From contig JAFMOC010000021.1 of assembly GCA_019802505.1 (NCBI GenBank), positions 1,915,001 through 1,979,000 on the forward strand: a DNA stretch of 64,000 nt, in the 5' to 3' direction. This DNA comes from Corydoras sp. C115. Its lineage: Eukaryota > Chordata > Actinopteri > Siluriformes > Callichthyidae. The notes below the pieces were generated by a model that did no database searches, was not told the DNA's origin, and saw only the letters and a list, made by a program, of their open reading frames with translations. The position numbers were made by a program, and so were the translations under genes. Of the stretch, positions 23,852 through 35,297 are shown piece by piece. The stretch's first letter is position 1; every line of letters starts with the position of its first letter.

Positions 23852-24205
23852 GGGTGGCACGGTGGCTTAGTGGTTAGCACGTTCGCCTCTTAGCGCTAGG
23901 GATTCCCGGTTCGAATCCCCATCTGGGTGGAGTTTCCATGTTCTCCCCGTGTCTGCGTGGGTTTCCTCCGGGTTCTCCGGTTTCCTCCCACAGTCCAAAA
24001 ACATGGATCAAGTCAATTGAATTCCCCAAATTGCCCCATATAGAGTGTGTCTGTGTGAGTGAGTGTGTGCCCAGCGATGGATTGGCGCCCTGTCCTGGGT
24101 CTATCTGCCCAGCGCCCGAGACGTTCTCCCTTGCATGGGCATGGGGAACCCCACCGCGACCCTAATAGAGGATGAAGCGGGAGATAATGAATGAATGAAT
24201 GAATG
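23852..24205 (+). mobile_element. tRNA-derived SINE, full length
   Basis: A perfect 12-bp duplication, AACACTGTAATG, lies at 23840-23851 and 24206-24217. Confidence 0.95.
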
Positions 24206-24217
24206 AACACTGTAATG

Positions 24218-25309
24218 TTGTAATATAAGTAGTACCCTGTTGTCAGATCCTTGTGTGTCAGGGCTGACAGTTTTTTTTTTTTTTTTACAATGCCACTGAA
24301 TAAGTTTAGTTGTTAGCTAACATTTTATATGAACAGATGGAAACAGTGCACACGGTCTATGTGGGTGATATAGGTGAAGTGCATTAAATTGGTGGGTTAA
24401 AATTCATTACCTGCCCTCAGAAAGCATAGGGGCTTTCAGCCACATAAACCAGATGAGGTCAGATTATTACCAAGCTTGCTGAACCAGAAACCTGATTTTG
24501 TGCCCGAAGGGGAGGATAGGGATAGTCAGAAGCCTTGGAGTGTCAGGCTAGAAATGCAACTGTAAGCAGTGGTATTATTAACATTTTGGGTGTGCTTACA
24601 AGACAAGTATTAATATGCAGTAAGCATAAAACGAACAAGAGTTGCAATGCTGCAAATCAAGATTTGGAAACATTACGTTGCCACCCATTTATCTACAGCA
24701 TCTACAGCAATGACAGAATTGCTACAGTCAATAAAATGAAACCATTAATTTGCACCAATATGTTCATTACCATTGCAAATCTATACAGTATATACATTTG
24801 CAGACTATAAACCTACAATTTGTCTGTGACTTATGAAAGAAGCATTTATTTGCTACATTTTAATAAAAATATTTTACACGTTATAATTTACATTGCACTT
24901 GCACAAAGTGTACACCATTTCTAATGGTCATTGTGTTAACATTAATAATATTGTAACTGATATTAATATCAAATATTTTGTTTAAATTCAACAAATCTTA
25001 AATTGATAAATTAATCTCTAAAATAAAGAGTTGTGATGACTGCACCAATAATATAATATAAAAAGAAAGACAGTTTATGTTCATGTAGTTTGTAGTGTAA
25101 TAATTTGTAAACCTAAAACATTTCAGGAATTCAGTTAGATCAAGAATAAAAAAAATAACCAACAAATATTAAAAACAGAAGATAAAAGAAAAACAAAGTA
25201 AAAATATAAGGTTGCTACATACAGATAAAAGTAAATCCACAATTAAATTAAAACCCTTAAAATCAATTTGAATAAAATTGAACTGAACTGAACAGATGCC
25301 ACACTTCTA
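24218..25309. other. Intergenic, no gene seen
   Basis: AT-rich unique sequence with a T17 run at about 24270. The ORF at 24535-24810 shows no domain or splice support. Confidence 0.45.
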
Positions 25310-25530
25310 TACAAAAAAGGTCCAGGGTCTGATTCCTAATTCCTTATTTTTGCATGGCGGGCTTCCTCTGGGAACGTGAGTGTAAATGTATTTGTATGTC
25401 TGCTCTGAAATAGACTGGTGACATGTCTAGTAAGTTTCCCTGCCTTTCAGGCTGTAAGTGCTAGGATGGGCTTCAGCAGTCCCTGCATCACTGATCAGAA
25501 TAAGAACTAAAGAAATGAATGAATTAATAA
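25310..25530 (+). mobile_element. Old, diverged SINE relative
   Basis: It keeps scattered blocks (tccagggtctgattcct, gcgggcttcctctggg, agactggtgacatgtc) and a tgaatgaat tail. It is too diverged to align fully with the young family and may be a different subfamily. Confidence 0.5.
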
Positions 25531-25603
25531 ATGATGTTTGATTTTATAATTAGAATAAAGTTTACAGGTTTTAATATTTATATTCAAAATAATAATTAAA
25601 AAT

Positions 25604-25960
25604 AGCGGCACGGTGGCTTAGTGGTTATCATGTTCGCCTCTCAGCGCTAGGGATTCCCGGTTCGAATCCCCATCTGGGTGGAGTTTCCATTTTCTCCCCG
25701 TGTCCACGTGGGTTTCCTCCGGGATCTCCGGTTTCCTCCCACAGTCCAAAAACATGGATCAAGTTAATTGAGTTCTCCAAATTGCCCCATATAGAGTGTG
25801 TTTGAGTGAGTGAGTGTGTGCCCAGCGATGGATTGGCGCCCTGTCCTGGGTCTATCTGCCCAGCGCCCGAGACGTTCTCCCCTGGATGGGCATGGGGAAC
25901 CCCACCGCGACCCTAATAGAGGATAAAGCAGGAGATAATGAATGAATGAATGAATGAATA
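25604..25960 (+). mobile_element. tRNA-derived SINE, full length
   Basis: Complete element. A short 9-bp match, TTAAAAATA, flanks it at about 25595-25603 and just after the (TGAA)n tail. Confidence 0.9.
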
Positions 25961-26002
25961 ATATTTAAAAATAATAAAACAAAAATGTCATTATATAATT
26001 TG

Positions 26003-26227
26003 TTTGCTTCTCGGTGCTGGGATTCCAGGTTCCCAATCTAATGGAGTTTCCTCCCCATGTCCGTGAGGGTCTCCTCAGGGTTCTCTGGTTTCCTCCTACA
26101 GTCCCTAAACATGGATTCAATGTGAATTAAATGCTATTAATTGCCCCATATAGTGTGTGTTCATGTGTGCCTGTGTGTGCCCAGTGATAGATTGGTGTGT
26201 GAAACAATCTCCCCTGATTGGGCATGT
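26003..26227 (+). mobile_element. Old, diverged SINE copy
   Basis: It keeps ttcctccccatgtccg, ggtttcctcctacagtcc and ttgccccatatag, but the head and tail are degraded and no target duplication is found. It predates the neighbouring full-length copies. Confidence 0.75.
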
Positions 26228-26417
26228 TTTAGTTTGATAAAATTATAGAGATTTACAAAAAGCAATTATCTAGATTGCCAAGTTAGTCAATAAGACAAAC
26301 AAATAATTAAAAAGTACAAATATTTGTCTAAAGGCAAATGCCATATATAAAAACAGAGCAGCAGGCTTTCTTTGCTTTTTGAATGTTCCAAAATATTTTT
26401 GTGTTGTGTATACTTAG

Positions 26418-26764
26418 GGCGGCACAGTGGCTTAGTGGTTAGCACGTTCACCTCTCAACGCTAGGGATTCCCGGTTCGAATCCCCATCTGGGTGGAGTTT
26501 CCATGTTCTCCCCATGTCCACATGGGTTTCCTCCGGGATCTCCGGTTTCCTCCCACAGTCCAAAAACATAAATCAAGTTAATTGAGTTCTGCAAATTGCC
26601 CCATATAGAGCGTGTCCGTGTGAGTGAGTGTGTGCCCAGCGATGGATTGGCGCCCTGTCCTGGCTGTATCTGCCCAGCGCCCGAGACGTTCTCCCCTGGA
26701 TGGGCATGGGGAACCCCACCGCGACCCTAATAGAGGATAAAGCGGGAGATAATGAATGAATGAA
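26418..26764 (+). mobile_element. tRNA-derived SINE, full length
   Basis: A perfect 13-bp duplication, TGTGTATACTTAG, lies at 26405-26417 and 26765-26777. Confidence 0.95.
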
Positions 26765-26777
26765 TGTGTATACTTAG

Positions 26778-27781
26778 ATGGATTTGCTTACACAAGTTTT
26801 ATTGATGAGTTTATAGTTTATACACACACACACACACACACATACATACACTTCTGTTTGATTTTTTTATTTGCTAATTTTTTGGCACAGTTTCAAAGTA
26901 CAATTTAATAAAAGATATTAATCTAAATATAAGGGCATACTTTTTTGTTCATAATGCATAAATTAACATTTTTATTTCCATTCACAATCAATTTGTTATG
27001 GGCATTTATGCACCTGCTCAGTCATGCATTTATCAAGCTGTTATCCAGCTAACAGCTGCCTGTGGTCAAAAGTGACACACTTAAAAGATGAGGGAACGAA
27101 AAACTGTGAAGAGAAAAATGTACATAAACCAGGCACTTAATAAAATCGCATACAGTCACTTACTGTACACCTCAAAGCTAACAATGTTTGTGTTAAATCA
27201 TTTGAATTGTTATTATAGTTTGTGTTAAATCCAGTAATGCACCTGCTATTGCTGCATACCTTTCTGCACTATACAATCTATTTCAGTCAAGGAGTTATTG
27301 TCGTTACAGCTACAGTGACACTGATGAACAGTGGTGTATTAGTTTGTGTTGTGAAAATCTACTGTGAAAAGTAGATTTGATCCAGCACACTTTTCTATTA
27401 ATATTTTTTTTACCAGGAGACCTGGACCTTTAGGAGACACTTCTTTTCACAGTAATCCTTTCCAAGGCTGAAATTTTTTATAAGCCCTCCGCTCCACACT
27501 TCCACCAATCTTAACCTTTTTTTCACATTTGCATCCTATTTTTTAATCCAACTTTAATCAATGCTCTGTTGACAAGCACACTAATCCATAGATCAAGTTT
27601 TACCAATGCTTAGTTGCCAGCTTGATTGACAAAGCAACCACAGTATCAAGTAAGGGGCCCACAACTTAAGACAGATGTTTTTGGCTTGGAAGGAAGAAAC
27701 TGCAGATGTTACATTGGACTATTTTATATTATCCATAAAGCACAGACTATATTTACCCAGACATATTTGTTTTTCACCAAC
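26778..27781. other. Intergenic with CA tract at 26823-26842
   Basis: No gene is seen. A TGATTGACA motif lies at 27623-27631 in a moderately unique stretch. Confidence 0.45.
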
Positions 27782-27794
27782 ATTTATTGTAACT

Positions 27795-28137
27795 GGGCGG
27801 CACGGTGGCTTAGTGGTTAGCATGTTCGCCTCTCAGCGCTACGGATTCCCGGTTCGAATCCCCATCTGGGTGGAGTTTCCATGTTCTCCCCGTGTCCGCG
27901 TGGGTTTCCTCCGGGTTCTCCGGTTTCCTCCCACAGTCTAAAAACATGGATCAAGTCAATTGAGTTCTGCAAATTGCCCCATGTAGAGTGTGTCTGTGTG
28001 AGTGTGTGTCCAGCGATAGAATGGCGCCCTGTCCTGGGTGTATCTGCCCAGCGCCTGAAACGTTCTCCTCTGGATGGGCATGGGGAACCCCACCGCGACC
28101 CTAATAGAGGATAAAGCGGAAGATAATGAATGAATGA
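27795..28137 (+). mobile_element. tRNA-derived SINE, full length
   Basis: A perfect 13-bp duplication, ATTTATTGTAACT, lies at 27782-27794 and 28138-28150. Confidence 0.95.
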
Positions 28138-28150
28138 ATTTATTGTAACT

Positions 28151-29564
28151 TTGCTTTGTTCATGTTCAGGCCCTTTGAAAGACAAAAATTCATCATAGAT
28201 CATAGATTTATCTTCAGCACACACTAAGCATACTAGACTTTAAACATTGTGCCAGAAGTTAGCAATAGCTCCTGAATTGGCAGGGATATTGTCCACATTA
28301 ACAGTGGTGGGATAGGCATAAGACATCTACGAGACTCAATGAAAAAATAGTAGACCACTCATTTCAAAGTCAAGCAATCCACCCTTATGGAATTCCATGC
28401 AAAAGGCACTCAAGTCCACCACCTGGTCTTCATTCTTCCTTTACTCTTGTGGATTTAAGGCAAAAATGCATCCAGCTGCCCCGCTACTTTAACAACCAAG
28501 ACTCCATTTAACCAGCTTCATACCATGCATCATGTAAGCATGCCCCTCTGGAGTTCTAACACACACAGACCTGCATTTCACCAATTATAACAGAGGACAT
28601 TTAAGCTACACAATCTTACATATAGTATCAAGTTTCATTCGCCCTGGTTTTTTTTCTTTGACCACTACATTGTAGACTTTTCGCCCTTGATTTAGCATGC
28701 TGCTTTCTCTATTATTTATAAAGCCTCAGCCCTGTATTTTCACTGCCGATTCCTGCCTACCATGACATTCTTTAACTTTATTCGTTAACTAGTATTCGAG
28801 TAACATTACTGGGTGAATGACCTAGCCCAGTTCTGCTGAATTGAAATGAGACAAACTGAATTTGTAAATTTTAGACTCATCACAGTGGCCCATATTAGGT
28901 TATTTTTAGCTGAGCTATTTTACTGTGTAAGATTACCTCTGCCTTACTACGATAATGCCCTGTGGATATAGTTATACAGATACACCTACAATCCAGAGGG
29001 AAAGGTGGTGAGCTGGACGTAATTTATAATAATCCTCAGAATGTCAAGTTCTTCAGATGCTTTGAGGTATTATCATTTGGATACATGGTACAAAAACGGG
29101 TCAATCAATGAGTCCGTTCGATTTATATTTGAGCTTGAAACATTTTATCCTAGTAGTATTGATGTTGTCCTTTTATGTATTTCCAGTCATTATATTTTAC
29201 TCTTACCTCTCTTATTTGTTTCTGTTTCTCTAAAATGACTCATTTAATATCCTAAAACACTCTTACATATATTTTATTATATGTATTTTATTAACACTGA
29301 CATTAATATAATAATCTGCCATTAAGAGATTTACAGTGCTACGGCTTTATTAAACCTGTCTCTTGTTATTAAATTCTGCATTATGAAAGCACTTCAGTGT
29401 CACAAAATATATTTTAATTGCCTACTTGGAAAACATTATCAGAAGTGCACTAGACATACTGTCATAGACTATTTTTATATTTTGGATTTTTATCCTTGTC
29501 TGTGTTCAGTTATTATTAGCCTTTGTCAGTTATTGCCTGGTTTCTGTTAATCGCTTCATCTCAT
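28151..29564. other. Intergenic, possible old retroelement debris
   Basis: 28270-28790 has phrases (ataaagcctcagccctgtat) like fish retroelement 3' regions, but no ORF or terminus is recognisable. No gene is seen. Confidence 0.35.
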
Positions 29565-29692
29565 TTCATTTTCTCCTGCTTAATCCTATACTAGGGACTT
29601 TTTGGATGGGGGGGGGAGGGTTCCCTTGCCCATCCATGGAATATTGTTTTGGACGCTGGGTAGACGCATCCAGGGTGCCATTCCATCACTGG

Positions 29693-29730
<38 letters not shown>

Positions 29731-29862
29731 ACACACACTATATAAAGGCAATTTAGATAGGGAAATCCAGAGCAGCCAGTTAACAAGGTAACCCATGTTT
29801 TTTGACTGTGCGAGGAACCGGAGAACCCTGAGACAAGTGGACACGTGGAGAACATAGAAATG
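29565..29862 (-). mobile_element. Old, diverged SINE copy with CA expansion
   Basis: Reverse SINE blocks are recognisable (ttgcccatccatgga, gacgctgggtagac, aaccggagaaccctgag). The internal cacac stretch has grown to a CA microsatellite at 29695-29725. Confidence 0.75.
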
Positions 29863-29922
29863 CCATGTGCCGGCCTAAGTGGCCTTAAGGCTTTGTTATT
29901 TATTGCTCATTGTTTTGCCAGT

Positions 29923-30278
29923 GGCGGCACGGTGGCTCAGTGGTTAGCACATTTGCTTCTCAGCACTAAGGATTCCCGGTTCGAATCCCCATCTGGGTGG
30001 AGTTTCCATGTTCTCCCCGTGTCAGCGTGGGTTTCCTGCGGGTTCTCCGGTTTCCTGCCACAGTCCAAAAACATGGATGAAGTCAATTGAGTTCTCCAAA
30101 TTGCCCCATATAGAGTTTGTCTGTATGTGTGAGTGTGTGCCCAGAGATAGATTGGCGCCCTGTCCTGGGTGTATCTGCCCAGTGCCCGAAACGTTCTCCC
30201 CTGGATGGGCATGGAGAACCCCCCCCGCGACCCTAATATAGGATAAAGCGGAAGATAATTAATGAATGAATGAATTAA
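29923..30278 (+). mobile_element. tRNA-derived SINE, full length
   Basis: A perfect 12-bp duplication, TGTTTTGCCAGT, lies at 29911-29922 and 30279-30290. Confidence 0.95.
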
Positions 30279-30639
30279 TGTTTTGCCAGTCATGTGTTTT
30301 CTGTTTAAGAATTCTGTTTTAGAACAAATATTGTGTGTATTTTTTACATTTTGGTGATTTGGTGTTTAACAAGCAATTTTCAACTTTTGACTTTTACATA
30401 TGTGCCAGCTAACACTCTCTTAGTTCCATTTGCTTCGTGGGTTATTTAAAACAATAATCCTACTCACCAGGAATATTGGTCAAGTTATGTGTAATAATAA
30501 AAAAAACTGTTTTACACAGGGTCACAGCATCAATCATTTATTAGTAATGTAAGAAGTTTATAAAGAAAAAAACATTTCTTCCTTCTTTACCAATTCTTGT
30601 TAACTTCCACTGATAATATGATCCCTAATCTTATTTTTT

Positions 30640-30880
30640 TTAAAGGTAAGATCAGCAAGCATTCTTCTTTAGCCACCCCAACATCTGATTGACAGGCCAC
30701 TGTCAAACCTCTGTCTACTTTGCACCAACCAAGTCCAATTTCATCTCTGAGCTCATAGCCAAATCTAATTCATCTGTCGGCCAGCCTGCTCTAACCTCAG
30801 TTTTTAGAAAGTGCCTTTCAGTCATCGATGCTCCCATCTGACACCTCATTAACACATCACTTTCTGGCTCTTTCTTTTCT
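30640..30880. promoter_or_regulatory. Candidate conserved noncoding element with TALE site
   Basis: A unique, GC-richer island without coding structure. It holds a perfect TGATTGACAG (30686-30695), the PBX-MEIS composite consensus, followed 6 bases later by CTGTCA. Enhancer function is inference. Confidence 0.3.
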
Positions 30881-31845
30881 TTAAAAAAAAAAAACCTCTG
30901 CTGTCATCCTTAGTTCTTAAAATATGGTTTTGGTTCAGCCATTCTAAAAACCGGTGTATGTTATATCATGCAACAAAGTAATAATTTTAGAGAAAGAACA
31001 AGTCTTTAAGCCTAAGTTTCTCTTGATTACATTATTCAGGCCGAAAATTCATTTTCAACATTACATTAAGGGATTTACCTAAACTGTTTTCCCCTAACTG
31101 TATGGAAGACTTTTAAGACAATGTCCCCATTACAAGCCTCTACACACAGGGTCTGTGGTGTTTGATTTTAGGTAAAATTTTAATTTTTTAATAACACAAG
31201 ATCAGGAATTATATCAGCAAGCCAAACTGTAAAGTGATAATAATAATAAAGAATATTGTTATTTATTCATACTGTATATATATTCTGTTTCAGAGTCTAC
31301 TGTGGTCCGTTAACTTGAAATTTCAAATAAATTTATTAACTTCACAATTTCATCAAAACTTCAAAGAAGATTAAAAAATAAATGCAATCTGCTAAGAGTT
31401 GTTACCTGGTACAGAGTTTGAGAGTGGTTTAAAGTCCAATAGCCAAAGTTAGTGAAGAAGCCACCTACTGTGTTGATGGATAAGAATTGAAGGAAAATCA
31501 ATAAAGATCACAACTTTAATGAAGAGTGATTTTAATTGGCTTAGTGTTATTGACTGATGCTCATGTCGGCACTTTGTTTTCGCTCTGTGTACATTCACCT
31601 TAGATCCTAGTAATGGAGGTGTGCTAATAGTCACCAACTCATTGAGCTGAACAGCACTGCTAAGAAAATAAGCAGCTCTTTCTCACCAGCTATAATGTGC
31701 ACAATGTTGTAAACAGTAAACAGTCAAACTTAACATTCTGTATATATATATTCATATTTTACATATATTATATTACATTAGATTCAACTTTATTGTCATT
31801 GTGCAGAAGTAAAATGAAATGTACATACACATAGGGCCAATGAAA
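30881..31845. other. Intergenic, no gene seen
   Basis: AT-rich unique sequence. Confidence 0.45.
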
Positions 31846-31935
<90 letters not shown>

Positions 31936-31937
31936 TG

Positions 31938-31968
<31 letters not shown>

Positions 31969-32013
31969 TTGTTTGTTTGTTTTTTTTTTCTTGAGTCAAC
32001 AAAACTGCTTTAT

Positions 32014-32043
<30 letters not shown>
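31846..32043. repeat. Compound (GT)n-(TA)n-T-run-A-run
   Basis: GT repeats at 31846-31861, TA to about 31960, a T run, then an A31 run at 32013-32043. Confidence 0.95.
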
Positions 32044-32045
<2 letters not shown>

Positions 32046-32284
32046 ATAATTAATTGTACTAACACTGTAAAGAAGAGTTGACCGATATTCCTTCAGAAAA
32101 ATGTAAGAAATTGTGTCACGCTGCAAGTTTTTGTTTTTACAGGACACTTTTACATCATTTATGTCCTGATACATAAAACTCTAGATTTCACAGAAAGTAT
32201 ATGTTCTTTTTCATAACATGATAATTACTGTATGCTGAAATACATTTACCTGTTAAATCATTGTTATTTTTATATTTGGTCATT

Positions 32285-32345
32285 TCACATTTATTCATTT
32301 TAGCAGACGGTTTTATACAAAGCGACTTACAAGTATCCCAACTTG
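32285..32345 (-). repeat. 3' tail of a second tRNA-SINE family
   Basis: The plus strand reads ttagcagacggttttatac then aaagcgacttacaa. This is the tail of the family seen complete at 44854-45055. Confidence 0.7.
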
Positions 32346-33068
32346 ATGGCTACCACATTCCATCAATTTTTGGCAAACTCTTTTCATTTTCTAATAAAGT
32401 CTTGAAGGGTACCCTATAGAATTTTTAAAGTTAACTTTTTATTTATAACCAGTTCCTGATTAATAATTTTCACTTTCTTTTTTCTTTTCTTCAGCATCTC
32501 CATAGTTTTAATGATGCTCTCAAATTGTGGTTGGTTCCAGGATGGACTGAACCATTTGAGAGGTTCACATTTACTAAATGTACATTTATTTTTTTAATAA
32601 CCGGGATTCTGCTGGTGCCATAAAAACATCTATGTGCAATTAGGCTTTGACAGCTAAAATTCTGCAGGTAAGCACAACACTACATCCTCACAGTAATTTG
32701 CAGTTCTTAAACATGCTTCACTATGCCATTTATTTAGTAGCAAATGAAGTGGAGTGTACTTCCTGTTGCTTCTTTGATGATTAATGAACCCTCTGCTTCA
32801 AGGTCTTTATAGAACTCTTTTTAATTGAAACTGGGCTCCTGAGCTACTCTTCTGATTAGTTTTTTGACTGTTTTGGAATCTTGCAAGAAGTTCCTGAGGC
32901 ACTTGGGTTTGTTGGTGAAAACTTGAAAAATAGACACAACAACCATATCCAAAATTTCTGTGTACTACACAGTAGATGATAGCAACAGGCAACAATTGCT
33001 AGTATAAACACACAGTTCACACAAAGTTTTACATATGACCAACTATATCGCAAGCCTTTTTAAAGTAT
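32346..33068. other. Intergenic, no gene seen
   Basis: No splice-supported ORF and no recognised repeat. Confidence 0.45.
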
Positions 33069-33080
33069 GTGGCCAAAACA

Positions 33081-33419
33081 TCCATCCACCCATTATCTTC
33101 CACTTTATCCTCTACTAGGGTCGTGGGGGGGTTCCCCATGCCCATCCAGGGGAGAACGTTTAGGGCGCTGGGCAGATTCACCTAAGACAAGACGCTAATC
33201 TATCGCTGGGCACACACACACACACACAAACACACTCTATATGGGGTAATTTGGAGAAATCAATTAACCTTAGGCCATGTTTATGGTCTGTGGGAGGGAA
33301 ACCGGAGAACCCGGAGGAAATCCACGTGGACACAGGGAGAACATGGAAACTCCACCGAGATTGGGATTCGAATCGGGAATCCCTAGCGAGAGGCGAACGT
33401 GCTAACCATTGTGCCGCCC
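33081..33419 (-). mobile_element. tRNA-derived SINE, near full length
   Basis: A 12-bp duplication with one mismatch, GTGGCCAAAACA at 33069-33080 and GTGGCAAAAACA at 33420-33431. Part of the A-box region is deleted. Confidence 0.92.
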
Positions 33420-33492
33420 GTGGCAAAAACATACTGCTATTTAATGATTTAGCTTGATTGAATGTAATGGATAAATCTTCCTATTGATTACA

Positions 33493-33620
33493 TTCCAGAG
33501 GTTTTCAATAAGGTTCAGGTCTGGACATTGGGTTGGCAATGACAGGTTCTTGATATGGTGGTCCTGTATCCACACATTGAGTGACCTAGCTGTGTGGCAT
33601 GGAGCATTGTCCTGCTGGAA
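33493..33620 (-). pseudogene. Tc1/mariner transposase C-terminal fragment (DD34E)
   Basis: Read on the minus strand, 42 codons are open. They begin FQQDNAPCHTA and end PDLNLIENLW, the second Asp and the Glu of the Tc1 catalytic triad. There are 34 residues between that Asp and the Glu, which is the spacing of classic Tc1 elements. The rest of the transposase and the inverted repeats are absent nearby, so this is a dead fragment. Confidence 0.9.
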
Positions 33621-34533
33621 AAAAAAAACGTCTTATATCTATTACTCACACACATACACACACGTCTGTTATTTTGCTAGCTTCATTTAAATATGTTTAT
33701 GAAAAAGAAAATGCTGACGTGTTTGATGGTTATCTCTGCAATGCTAACTGATTATGCAGACCAGGCATAATAAATAATTCAGCAAGTTCAGAATAAGGGT
33801 TTAAGTAATGAAAGCTCATCTGAAGCTGTGTAAGTTATTCCAAAGCCCACTTTATTAGCATACAGGGTTACAGGGTTTCATTAGAGCAGCAAAGCTGAAG
33901 CAAATACACATACGCACAAATCCACCTGCAAAAACTATACAAACCCGGTATCAGAGGCAGTTAATATACGACAGTAACCAAGTCTGACAAGCAAGGACAT
34001 ACTGTGTCACTAATGGGACGCACCATTTACTTAGCAGCCCCTGGTGGGCCCTTCAAACTTGCTGAAGTATGAAGCTCACTCAGATGGGAAAAATATGTGT
34101 TATTTTTAAATGTTACTTAAGCCTACACTGTCCTCCACAAATAATGTCATCCTTGGTAAACACGAACCAAACAGGCGGTAAAAACGCTTCACATTGGGAA
34201 TAAGATAGTTTGATGAGTTTGAGTCTGAACTAACATTTTGGCACATCTGTACAATAAAGAAAAATGTTTAATTTTATTTTTTACATATAATAGATATAAA
34301 TCAGATATAATTGTTTATGTTTATTGCAAAATTCCATCAGTTATATAGCTGTAGACCATTTTGATGCTTCTAAATTACTTCACTTCAAAGAGAAGATGAG
34401 TTTGTAAGTTAAAGTTAGTAGGATTTGTGTTCAACATTAACCTGTTTAAAGGTCATTAATAAAAAAAATTAAAAACAGCCCCAAGATAATTTTTTGTTTC
34501 TAGACTGGCCACACTAGGAAATATGGGGGTATA
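33621..34533. other. Intergenic, no gene seen
   Basis: Unique sequence without recognisable coding potential. Confidence 0.45.
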
Positions 34534-34536
34534 CAC

Positions 34537-35292
34537 TCATCTGCCATTTTATTAGGTACAGAGGAGGTATTAGGGTGGTGGATAATTTTCAGTACAGCAA
34601 TGAGAACTGAGGAAGTAAGTTTGTGTGTGGATCAGACACAGCAGTGCCGCTGAACAGAGAGCAGTACAACAATCAAAACATTCAGATGTCTACTCGTAGC
34701 ATCAGCCACCACCTTAATAATATCAGCTTTGTGGGGGTCCTGATCATCAGAGAAAAGAGTAAAAGGGACTAACAAAGTATGTAGAAAAACAGATGGACTA
34801 CAGATGGACTACAGAATGTAACTATAGAACTACAGCCCATCTGTATAATCAGTAGAACTGAAAAACATTCATTCATTCATTATCTCCCGCTTTATCCTCT
34901 ATTAGGATCGAGGTGGGGTTCCCCATGCCCATCCAGGGGAGAACGTCTCGGGCGCTGGTCAGATAGACCCAGGACAGGGCGCCAATCCATCGCTGGGCAC
35001 ACACTCACACAGACATATTGCAGACATATATGGGGCAATTTTGAGAATTCAATTGACTTGATCCATGTTTTTGGACTGTGGGAGGAAACCGGAGAACCCG
35101 GAGGAAACCCACGCAGACACGAGGAGAACATGGAAACTCCACCCAGATGGGGATTCGAACCGGGAATCCCTAGCGCTGAGAGGCGAACGTGCTAACCACT
35201 AAGCCACCGTGCCGCCAACTGAAAAACAGAATGTATGAAATTTAGTGAATGTAGAACAGAGGAGTTGTACTTAATAAAATGGCCAGTGAAAG
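34537..35292. mobile_element. Nonautonomous DNA transposon with inverted ends, split by a SINE
   Basis: The left end reads gccattttattaggtac and the right end gtacttaataaaatggcc. The two are near-perfect inverse complements. Between them lies about 400 bp of non-coding sequence plus the SINE at 34868-35216. Superfamily not assigned. A possible related scrap is caccaccttaataaaattta near 20702. Confidence 0.7.
34868..35216 (-). mobile_element. tRNA-derived SINE, full length
   Basis: A perfect 12-bp duplication, AACTGAAAAACA, lies at 34856-34867 and 35217-35228, inside the DNA transposon. Confidence 0.95.
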
Positions 35293-35297
35293 TATGT

